A stretch of 8,072 nt of DNA from Chloroflexota bacterium (GTDB taxonomy: Bacteria > Chloroflexota > Limnocylindria > Limnocylindrales > CSP1-4). The DNA is taken from positions 1 through 8,072 of the forward strand of contig JAKAMV010000430.1 in the NCBI GenBank assembly GCA_021812735.1, written 5' to 3'. Position 1 is the stretch's first letter. Each line of letters begins with the position of its first letter. The translations under genes were made by a program, and so were the position numbers. Shown piece by piece: positions 1 through 4,735 of the stretch. Below the pieces are notes generated by a model that made no database searches, had not been told where the DNA came from, and saw only the letters and a program-made list of their open reading frames with translations.

Positions 1-100
1 GCAGCGTGGGGGTCGCTCCGGCAAGCGGTCGCCCGCCGGCCGCACATCCTGCGAGCAGCAGCGCGACCAGCACACCGACCCCTGCCTGCCGAAGCCTCAT
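1..100 (-). CDS. Lipoprotein, N-terminal part only (runs off the left edge)
   Basis: Reading leftwards from the ATG at 98-100, the first 33 codons form a classical bacterial lipoprotein signal: a basic start (MRLRQ), a hydrophobic stretch rich in V and L, then the lipobox LLAGC with the lipidated Cys at residue 19. A Gly/Ala/Pro-rich stretch typical of a flexible linker follows. A purine-rich Shine-Dalgarno (GGAAGG) lies 4 nt before the ATG. The product should be exported and anchored to the outer face of the cytoplasmic membrane. The rest of the gene is outside the window, so its function cannot be named. The short open length leaves some chance of coincidence, but signal, lipobox and ribosome site agree. 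Confidence 0.7.
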   Translation of the reverse strand, partial: MRLRQAGVGVLVALLLAGCAAGGRPLAGATPTL

Positions 101-307
101 CTCACCTTCCCGGGAACGCGCCCTGACAGGGTACGCCCCCGCGCATCCCCGCAGGCCTCGGGGTCTCCTCGACCGATCTGACGACCCGCTGTTCCGCATC
201 CTAGCCGTGGACCCGCGCGAACTACCCTGGCAGATCGGAGCGCCCTCTGCGATCGCCGCTGACTCCACACAACACCGCGCCGCTGCGCGACGCCGGTCGG
301 CTCCAAT
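101..307. other. Intergenic stretch, no gene seen
   Basis: Leader side of the left-edge lipoprotein gene. It contains a 5-bp-arm inverted repeat, CCCTGACAGGG, at 121-131, about 20 nt upstream of that gene's start, which could be an operator or a chance palindrome. No convincing -35/-10 pair and no protein-like reading frame was found; the frames open here are Arg/Pro/Ala-rich and resemble nothing recognisable. Confidence 0.4.
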
Positions 308-476
308 ACGTGGATCACGCTCCTCGGCTTCGGTGAGGGCGAAGACCTCGACGTGGCGCTGCGCGATGAGCCGAGCCGCGGCAACATGGCCCGGAGAAGC
401 GGCGAATCCCGGCGACGACGTCTGACCCTACTGCCTCGGGGGTCCGAAGCACATGCGATTGGGCCGTTATGTGCGA
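308..476 (+). repeat. Dispersed repeat R1, copy 1
   Basis: About 169 bp that recur almost base for base at 7393-7559 in the same orientation. By eye the differences are one A/G, one G/A and a small change in a G-run near 440. Both copies end at the same word, TTATGTGCG (468-476), preceded by TGCGATTGG; the words GCACAT and ATGTGC form short inverted arms around the last 26 bp. A 7-bp inverted pair, CTCGGCT (323-329) and AGCCGAG (369-375), could fold a stem. The reading frames through it are low-complexity and Arg-rich, so it looks non-coding. It lies downstream of paralogue A (minus), while copy 2 lies downstream of the S4 gene. Confidence 0.9.
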
Positions 477-533
477 GAGGGGGTATCCATGCAAGTGCAG
501 TCAGCGGCAGATCGAGACACCCGCGACCAGCGA
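477..533 (-). repeat. Conserved 3' flank of paralogue A
   Basis: Read on the minus strand, the bases just after the stop of the membrane gene at 534-1025 match those just after the stop of paralogue B (2899-2952). Shared blocks include CTCGATCTG, GACTGCACTTGC and TGGATACCCCC. The match is to non-coding DNA and stops close to TTATGTGCG in both places, so the duplicated unit is larger than the coding region. Its function is unknown; it could be part of a recombination or transcript-end structure. Confidence 0.75.
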
Positions 534-1025
534 TCAGTGCCTCGTGACGAGCCAGAGCGTGCAGAGGACCGCCATGACCTGCACGATGAACGTCACTCGC
601 TCGGAGGGGCGGGCCCGGCGCACGGCGGCCCTGATGCGCCGCTCGTCGGCGGGCGAGCGAGGCACGCCACGCCGGGCGAGGAACCTGGCCCACCAGGCCC
701 ACGTCAGGTAGGGCACCGTGGTGAAGATGCCGCCCACGGAAACGGCGACCACGAGCGCCCCCAGAGCACCGCCGACCCGCTGGCCGTTCGCTCCGGCAAG
801 GACGTCGCCAAGGAGCGCCAGGATGATCATGCCGGCCAATCCGATGCCGCCGAGCAGCCCCCAGCCCACGCCCACGGTGTACACGTAGCCGTAGCGGTGG
901 TTTGGCTCGACCTCATCACCCGGGAGCGCGCCGAGGCGCAGCTCCTTGTTGGCGAGTTCGACGGCGCCACGCGGCATCGTGAGGTCAATGAGGCGCTCAG
1001 CGAACTGCGCGATCCCGAACAGCAT
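534..1025 (-). CDS. Three-helix membrane protein, paralogue A
   Basis: The 163-residue protein has an N-terminal amphipathic stretch (1-40), hydrophobic segments at about 50-77, 85-112 and 143-161, and a strongly basic cytoplasmic-type loop between the last two (RRIRAAVRRARPSERV). The reading is supported by a paralogue at 2416-2898. The two proteins match over most of their length and are strongest at AVSVGGI-TVPYL-W (94-109), AVRRARPSxRV (134-144) and the C-terminus (QVxAVLxTLWLVTxH). Similarity at protein level in opposite orientations shows this frame is the real one. The ATG at 1025 aligns with the paralogue's start but has no clear Shine-Dalgarno. I do not recognise the family; a small integral membrane protein of unknown role is all that can be said. 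The frames antisense to it are shadows. Confidence 0.8.
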   Translation of the reverse strand: MLFGIAQFAERLIDLTMPRGAVELANKELRLGALPGDEVEPNHRYGYVYTVGVGWGLLGGIGLAGMIILALLGDVLAGANGQRVGGALGALVVAVSVGGIFTTVPYLTWAWWARFLARRGVPRSPADERRIRAAVRRARPSERVTFIVQVMAVLCTLWLVTRH

Positions 1026-1129
1026 CGCTGGTTCTTACCGCAACTGAACGACGCGCCAGCGGAGCCGACGGTAACCCTACATCCGCAGGTCCTCGGCCAG
1101 TCCGCAGCAGGTGAACCCTCGGCTGGCGA

Positions 1130-1372
1130 TCATCTCGTGTCCACATCGTCGGCGGCGTCGGGCGAGCCGGCCGGCGGGTGCAGGAGTTCCGACTGTCGGG
1201 CCTGCCGGGCCCGCCGAACCCGCGCCCTCCGCTCTGCGTAGAAGGCCAAGGCGAGGCCACCGGCGGCAGCGAGCGCAACCACGACAGGGCCGTAGCGTTG
1301 CCAGTCGACGACCAAGTAGAAGAGGACGGCCGGGAGCCAGACCCAGTGCACGTGCGAGAGGATGCGCTTCAT
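1130..1372 (-). CDS. Small two-segment membrane protein
   Basis: The 80-residue product starts MKRILSHVHWVWLP, has hydrophobic segments at about 10-24 and 28-45, then a very basic stretch (RRARVRRARQARQ) and a polar acidic tail ending DDVDTR. The order fits a small inner-membrane protein with a positively charged cytoplasmic tail. A strong Shine-Dalgarno, GGAGGGAAG, lies just before the ATG at 1370-1372. It has the same strand as paralogue A, 104 bp upstream of it, so co-transcription is possible. I do not recognise a family. Two longer overlapping frames on the same strand lack this ribosome site and the membrane pattern. Confidence 0.65.
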   Translation of the reverse strand: MKRILSHVHWVWLPAVLFYLVVDWQRYGPVVVALAAAGGLALAFYAERRARVRRARQARQSELLHPPAGSPDAADDVDTR

Positions 1373-1462
1373 CTTCCCTCCGACTACTGCCTGGCAAGCA
1401 TCGCCGACTGGCTGGCGAATGCAAGCGCGGTTGCGGCGCGCGTGTCCCTACCTTGTCCGCAC

Positions 1463-1531
1463 CCTGTGCGGCAGGAGGTGGCGATCCAGTCCGGCAGGAG
1501 GTGCTGATCCTGTGCGGCAGGAGGTGGAGAT
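1463..1531 (+). repeat. Three tandem 23-bp repeats
   Basis: Three units abut exactly at 1463-1485, 1486-1508 and 1509-1531. The common core is CGGCAGGAGGTG with GAT closing each unit; units 1 and 3 share all but one or two bases, and unit 2 differs at about five. Unit 3 plus the next 3 bp (1509-1534) recurs as a perfect 26-bp inverted copy at 2194-2219. The units contain GGAGG but no start codon is suitably placed after them. Tandem sites of this spacing could bind a protein (transposase, recombinase or regulator), or be the internal part of an element end. Confidence 0.85.
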
Positions 1532-1580
1532 GGAAGTTGACGCGTGACCCGGCCCAAACGTTGAGCCCGCGACTCGGCTC

Positions 1581-1609
1581 TTGACCGGCTCATCAGAGGC
1601 CACCATCGT
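1581..1609 (+). promoter_or_regulatory. Possible promoter of a leaderless lipoprotein gene
   Basis: TTGACC (1581-1586) and CATCGT (1604-1609) are 17 bp apart. The -10 box keeps the A and final T of the consensus. Transcription would start about 7 nt downstream, at the ATG at 1616, and no Shine-Dalgarno is present there. This fits a leaderless mRNA, but the -10 match is weak. Confidence 0.35.
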
Positions 1610-1615
1610 CCTCCC

Positions 1616-2101
1616 ATGCGGCGCGTTCCCCTGGTGATCACCGCGTGCGTCCTGCTTGCCGGCGCGTGTGGCACCACGCCGGCGGCCACGATCTCGCCTT
1701 CTGGTGCGCGTGCCGCCTTCGAGTGCAGTGCGGTGAAGGCCCTCCAGGCTGGCGACGCCAAGGTCCCGCAGCTCCAGGCGGCGCTGCGGGGCGGCGACCA
1801 GCGACAAGTCATCCTCGCCGCGAACGCGGTGCTCCTCGCCGTGCTGCCCTCGGCCTCGGCGCGCTCGACCGATCCCGATCCCGCCGATACGCTCGACCCG
1901 CTCGTCGGCACGGCGCTGTGGGAGCTGGCAGAGACCGCGGGCAACCTCGAGAGCGGCTCCACCGCCACGCCTCCCGCATCGCTCGGGCCGCTGACCGTCG
2001 ACGCGGCGATGGCCGCCCTCGCCCAGGCGCGTCAGGCCGTCCAGGCGGCGGTACGCGAGCGCGATCGGCTGGTATCCGCCGGCGCTCTCCGCTGTCCGTG
2101 A
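1616..2101 (+). CDS. Small secreted lipoprotein, unknown function
   Basis: The 161-residue product opens MRRVPLVITACVLLAGAC: two Arg, a hydrophobic core and a lipobox-like LAGAC, giving a lipidated Cys18. A Thr/Pro/Ser/Ala linker follows, then a mostly helical, Ala/Leu-rich domain (about 34-155) ending in a long charged helix (QARQAVQAAVRERDRLV). Apart from signal Cys11 and lipid Cys18, the only cysteines are Cys37 and Cys160, the second last residue, so a disulfide could tie the two ends of the domain together. The gene sits alone between inverted copies of a 26-bp repeat, in the opposite direction to its left neighbour. The ATG at 1616 is chosen because it directly yields the signal peptide. 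No family is recognised. Confidence 0.72.
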   Translation: MRRVPLVITACVLLAGACGTTPAATISPSGARAAFECSAVKALQAGDAKVPQLQAALRGGDQRQVILAANAVLLAVLPSASARSTDPDPADTLDPLVGTALWELAETAGNLESGSTATPPASLGPLTVDAAMAALAQARQAVQAAVRERDRLVSAGALRCP

Positions 2102-2106
2102 TCTAC

Positions 2107-2120
2107 GCGCCCAGTGGCGC
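2107..2120 (+). terminator. Short GC hairpin after the lipoprotein gene
   Basis: GCGCC-CAGT-GGCGC begins 5 nt after the stop codon of the gene ending at 2101. The stem is 5 bp with a 4-nt loop and no T-run follows, so intrinsic termination is only a possibility. Confidence 0.3.
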
Positions 2121-2193
2121 TGATCTCTGGCCATAGGCGTGTCGGTGCCGCAGGCTGCTCTGCAAGGCCGCCGCCCGTCCACGTCATGTCACG

Positions 2194-2219
2194 TCCATCT
2201 CCACCTCCTGCCGCACAGG
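2194..2219 (-). repeat. Inverted 26-bp copy of the tandem repeat unit
   Basis: The reverse complement of 2194-2219 is identical to 1509-1534. With the triplet array on the left, it encloses the lipoprotein gene in an inverted-repeat frame of about 710-760 bp. A shorter directly repeated piece, GTGCTGATCCTGT, also lies at 1501-1513 and 2220-2232, adjoining both arms. The arrangement resembles element ends, but no transposase lies inside. Confidence 0.85.
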
Positions 2220-2415
2220 GTGCTGATCCTGTCCGTTACTCGCGTGATATATCAGCGTTGAGGTCATCGTTTTGACGGGGCTCTCGGGCTCCGCTTTGGA
2301 GCTGTCATCCGGTCGGTGCTTGGCTCACGCCTAGACACCGTTCTGTCCGGCGCGCACAGTCTGCCCGTGGCCGGTTCGCGCGCAGGCCACCACATGCGAA
2401 TGAGGAAGCCGGGCG
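2220..2415. other. Intergenic stretch upstream of paralogue B
   Basis: Contains a perfect 10-bp AT-only-core palindrome TGATATATCA (2245-2254), unusual in such GC-rich DNA, and a TTGACG (2271-2276) that could be a -35 box, with a poor -10 17 bp on (TTTGGA, 2294-2299). No protein-like frame was found. These are the best candidates for control of the paralogue B gene, but the evidence is weak. Confidence 0.35.
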
Positions 2416-2898
2416 ATGCAGATACGTGTGGCGCTTGCGTTCCTGCGGGTCGTGGGGCTCCTCCTACCCCGTCCGATGCGGGTGGCCGCACCCACCTTTC
2501 TCCGCCAAGGGGCGGAGCCCGAGGCAGCGCCAGGGGCACGGCACGTGTATGTCCTCGGGCTCGGCGCAAGCTGGATCGCTTTCGGCGTGGTGGCCTGGGC
2601 CACCACAATCGTCGCCGGGGCCGTTGGCGAGTTCTTTGCGGGGTCACGCGGTCGGTATCTTGGCGCCGACCTCGGAGCCGTCCTCTTCGCCATCTCCGTC
2701 GGAGGCATCCTCGCGACAGTGCCCTATCTCTACTGGGCCAACTGGGCGGACCGACATGCCAAGGGGGCAGTACCGGGCTCCCCCGAGGAGGCACGGGTCA
2801 AGGCGGCCGTGCGGCGCGCCCGTCCGTCCGACCGCGTGGTCCTCACCGTGCAGGTGCTTGCTGTCCTCTTCACGCTCTGGCTCGTTACTGGGCACTGA
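2416..2898 (+). CDS. Three-helix membrane protein, paralogue B
   Basis: The 160-residue product aligns end to end with the protein at 534-1025: same length, same order of hydrophobic segments (about 43-74, 83-110 and 140-158), same basic loop (KAAVRRARPSDRV) and same tail (QVLAVLFTLWLVTGH). The N-terminal 40 residues are much less conserved. A Shine-Dalgarno GAGGAAG (2402-2408) lies 7 nt before the ATG, which supports this start better than that of paralogue A. Its 3' flank also matches that of paralogue A, so the gene was duplicated with its flank and the copies have since diverged. Family and function are not recognised. The longer frames overlapping it in other phases are rich in Arg/Gly/Pro and are shadows. 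Confidence 0.82.
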   Translation: MQIRVALAFLRVVGLLLPRPMRVAAPTFLRQGAEPEAAPGARHVYVLGLGASWIAFGVVAWATTIVAGAVGEFFAGSRGRYLGADLGAVLFAISVGGILATVPYLYWANWADRHAKGAVPGSPEEARVKAAVRRARPSDRVVLTVQVLAVLFTLWLVTGH

Positions 2899-2952
2899 AC
2901 ACTGACCGCCCGGCTCGATCTGGCGGCGACTGCACTTGCGTGGATACCCCCC
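2899..2952 (+). repeat. Conserved 3' flank of paralogue B
   Basis: Counterpart of 477-533. Shared non-coding blocks directly follow the stop codon and end in a C-run next to TTATGTGCG (2953-2961). After that word, repeat R2 begins here, whereas R1 begins at the equivalent place beside paralogue A. Confidence 0.75.
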
Positions 2953-2957
2953 TTATG

Positions 2958-3176
2958 TGCGATTGGCGTGCTCGGAGCGGCTGGTACGGCCTCAAACGGC
3001 AGCGTGGCACCACCGGCGGCGCGATGTCGGGGCCCCGCGGTGTCACCGATCCGACGCCACCAGCGAGGCACCACTCTCCCGCCCCTGCGGTCGATCCATC
3101 CGCCGCCGCGAGCGGAGAAGCCCCGGCTATCGTGCTGTACCGCGGGGGGCTGCCACGGGGGCGCCTTCGGGTGCGG
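2958..3176 (+). repeat. Dispersed repeat R2, copy 1
   Basis: About 219 bp that align with 7777-7989 in the same direction. It begins TGCGATTGGCG, then has conserved blocks CACCAGCGAGGC, CTCCCGCCC, CGCGAGCGG and ATCGTGCTGTA, and ends GCGCCTTCGGGTGCGG. The copies are clearly diverged, with scattered substitutions and a few small gaps. In the block I compared, the differences show no codon-like periodicity, so I read it as non-coding although frames stay open on both strands. It separates paralogue B from the convergent hicB gene. Confidence 0.8.
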
Positions 3177-3200
3177 TGCGCGGGCATCTGCCTGCGCGCA
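3177..3200 (-). terminator. Hairpin downstream of hicB
   Basis: TGCGCG and CGCGCA arms with an inner GGCA/TGCC pair make a strong stem 36 nt past the hicB stop codon. No T-run follows on the minus strand. It may end or stabilise the hicB transcript. Confidence 0.35.
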
Positions 3201-3235
3201 AGGAGCACCGGCCTGCTTCTCGCGGCGAGGCAGGC

Positions 3236-3697
3236 TCAGCCTTTCGCGGTGGCTGCGGGCCCCGGCTGGCGAACGGCATCGCGGCGGCCGCAGCGTGGCC
3301 CGTCCTGAGCATGGCGGTCGGGTTCGCGAAGGAGTTGAGCGATGCGCTGATGGGTGAGACCGAGCAGCACGCCGATGTCTCGGGTGGTCAGCCCTTCTGC
3401 AGCCAGCTGACGCGCGCTGGCCCGCAAGGCGGTCGAGGCCTCACGCTGGGCTCGCTCCGCCCGATCCCGCTCGCTGCGGGCCGCATCAACCGACCCGCGC
3501 AACTCGTCCCGCAGCTCGGGGCGCAGCCGGACCTCGACATCGGCCGGCGGCACGTCGAGGAAGAGTGCGATCGCCTCCCTCGCCATGGGGGCGGCTCCAT
3601 CGATCCGGCGAGCCTGGGTGAAGACACCCGGCAGCTCGGGAACCTCGATCGCCCACCAGCCGCCGCTCCGCCGCGCCACGGCCTCAAACGTTCTCAT
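3236..3697 (-). CDS. hicB: HicB-type antitoxin with C-terminal helix-turn-helix
   Basis: The 153-residue product starts with the HicB partial RNase-H-like fold (1-60): MRTFEAVARRSGGWWAIEVPE, then ELPGVFTQAR and a helix AREAIALFL, as in HicB antitoxins that bind HicA and block its mRNA cleavage. A charged helix (about 62-98) leads to a DNA-binding-type helix-turn-helix, LTTRDIGVLLGLTHQRIAQLL (about 103-123), usually used for autorepression. The last 30 residues are Arg/Pro/Ala-rich and look like read-through. The ATG at 3695-3697 is preferred because it overlaps the hicA stop as ATGA; an in-frame ATG at 3706 would add three residues. A longer start at 3814 would translate the hicA remnant out of frame and is unlikely. 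The partner toxin is broken, so this is an orphan antitoxin or solitary regulator. Confidence 0.8.
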   Translation of the reverse strand: MRTFEAVARRSGGWWAIEVPELPGVFTQARRIDGAAPMAREAIALFLDVPPADVEVRLRPELRDELRGSVDAARSERDRAERAQREASTALRASARQLAAEGLTTRDIGVLLGLTHQRIAQLLREPDRHAQDGPRCGRRDAVRQPGPAATAKG

Positions 3698-3810
3698 CTC
3701 CACCATGCCTTCCCGAGCTCCGCTTCCAGATGGCGGCAAATGTCGGCCGCAGTCCACTCGTTGATCTCGCGCTGCGGCTTGACGGATTGATCGCACAAGC
3801 GCAGCGCGTT
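3694..3810 (-). pseudogene. hicA: hicA toxin remnant, C-terminal part only
   Basis: In the frame directly before hicB, 38 codons are open after an in-frame TGA at 3811-3813. They read ...SVKPQREINEWTAADICRHL..., which resembles the end of HicA toxins (pattern V-P-x-x-x-E-I-N, then a final helix with ICxxL). The frame ends TGG AGA TGA, its stop overlapping the hicB ATG by 4 nt, the usual hicAB gene order. The N-terminal half, which carries the GxxH catalytic-His motif of the double-stranded-RNA-binding-like fold, is missing. No frame just upstream restores it, although a different phase begins KRAALVRSI, faintly like a HicA start, which would fit an internal deletion. The toxin should be inactive. 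Confidence 0.6.
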
Positions 3811-3823
3811 TCACGCATTCAGG

Positions 3824-4003
3824 CTAGCCCAATTGCCGATGACCGTCTAGTCGGCTTGCCAAACGCTCTCCAGTGATCCAGACGGATGCAGCGAGACGCG
3901 CCCCGGCGAACGTCAGGACGAACCAGGGCGAGCGCAGCCCGAGGACATAGAAGACCACCATGGCGCCCACCGCGAACGAGCCGCACGGGGTGAGCGGGGT
4001 CAT
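3824..4003 (-). CDS. Short membrane protein, probably 3'-truncated
   Basis: The 59-residue reading from the ATG at 4001-4003 starts MTPLTPCGSF and has hydrophobic stretches AVGAMVVFYVLGL and PWFVLTFAGARLAASVW, then a polar tail that looks unrelated. The hydrophobic part resembles, from memory, a widespread family of small two-helix proteins that continue past this point, so the gene may have lost its 3' end. The stop lies 11 bp before the TGA that closes the hicA remnant frame, so a deletion may have joined the two. No Shine-Dalgarno is visible; an alternative ATG at 4126 gives 100 residues with an unconvincing Arg-rich extension. Coding status is uncertain. Confidence 0.35.
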   Translation of the reverse strand: MTPLTPCGSFAVGAMVVFYVLGLRSPWFVLTFAGARLAASVWITGERLASRLDGHRQLG

Positions 4004-4247
4004 CACCGGCCGTGTCGGGCGTGCCCTCCGATGCCTCCCTGGGCGTCCCTGATCGGTGAGGATCGAGCGATCGTGCAGGGGGCGCCCCGTGGACACCCGC
4101 TCGGCATTCAGGTTGTCGGGTGCCATTACCCGGTTGCTGGGCCGGCGAGCGGCGTCCCGCTGTCGCCAGACTGGCGCCGGCCCCGGCAGAGTGGTCCAGG
4201 GCTACGCCCTCGATCCATCTCCCAGCTCGGATCGGAGGTCTCACCGC

Positions 4248-4532
4248 GTGCTGCCATCGCTCTTGTACATCCTGGTCCGGCGCATGCTCGGGCTCGTGGC
4301 GCGGCGCTTCCGCTCGGGGCGCTCGAAGGACCTCGAGACCATCGTGCTGCGGCACGAGCTGGCGATCCTCCGTCGGCAGGTGGCACGTCCCGAACTCTCC
4401 GATGCCGATCGAGTCTTTCTGGCTGCGGCGCCACGTGTGCTGCCGCGGCGGCGCTGGTCTCGATCCACTCAGGGGCTGTGCTCTCAGCGCGGCCGCACGA
4501 CGCGCAATTGTGGACGGTCCAGTCGATCGTGA
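4248..4532 (+). pseudogene. Integrase-type transposase, N-terminal fragment
   Basis: From the GTG at 4248, with GGAGG (4234-4238) nine nt upstream, the protein reads a hydrophobic start LYILVRRMLGLVARRF, then KDLETIVLRHELAILRRQVARPELSDADRVFLAAA and LPRRRWS. This is the typical N-terminus of the IS3/IS481-like integrase-core (rve) transposases, where the helical RHELAILRRQ segment precedes the DDE domain. Similarity stops at about 4460 (RRRWS); the following residues to the stop at 4532 are unrelated, and none of the DDE catalytic domain is present. The fragment cannot transpose by itself. No terminal inverted repeat was found close to it. Confidence 0.7.
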
Positions 4533-4735
4533 CGTTCGATCGGCGGCGTCCGGCGCCCCCGGTTGATCGTTGAGCGTGGCGGGGCCGCGTCGGAGGGGGT
4601 CACGCTCCGCGGCGCGCGCATCCGCCATCCGACCGAAGGCGCGTCCGCTCGGCCACGCTCCGATCTGGTGTGACTTGACCCCCGTCGGACGCTGGAGTGA
4701 CCGAGGGCAGTGCACGAGCCGATGGAGGCAACCGG

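Noticed and set aside
454..476. Integron attC site at the end of R1
   Set aside because: GTTATGT does not meet the GTTRRRY core and no matching RYYYAAC partner was found, though the small-gene block layout is reminiscent.
453..1241. A 262-codon plus-strand frame across paralogue A
   Set aside because: Antisense to the paralogue-supported membrane gene and without family-like sequence.
1463..1531. CRISPR array made of the 23-bp units
   Set aside because: The units abut with no unique spacers, there are only three, and no cas gene is present.
2316..3308. A 330-codon plus-strand frame across paralogue B and R2
   Set aside because: Overlaps a gene confirmed by a paralogue in another phase and continues through a non-coding repeat; Arg/Gly-rich.
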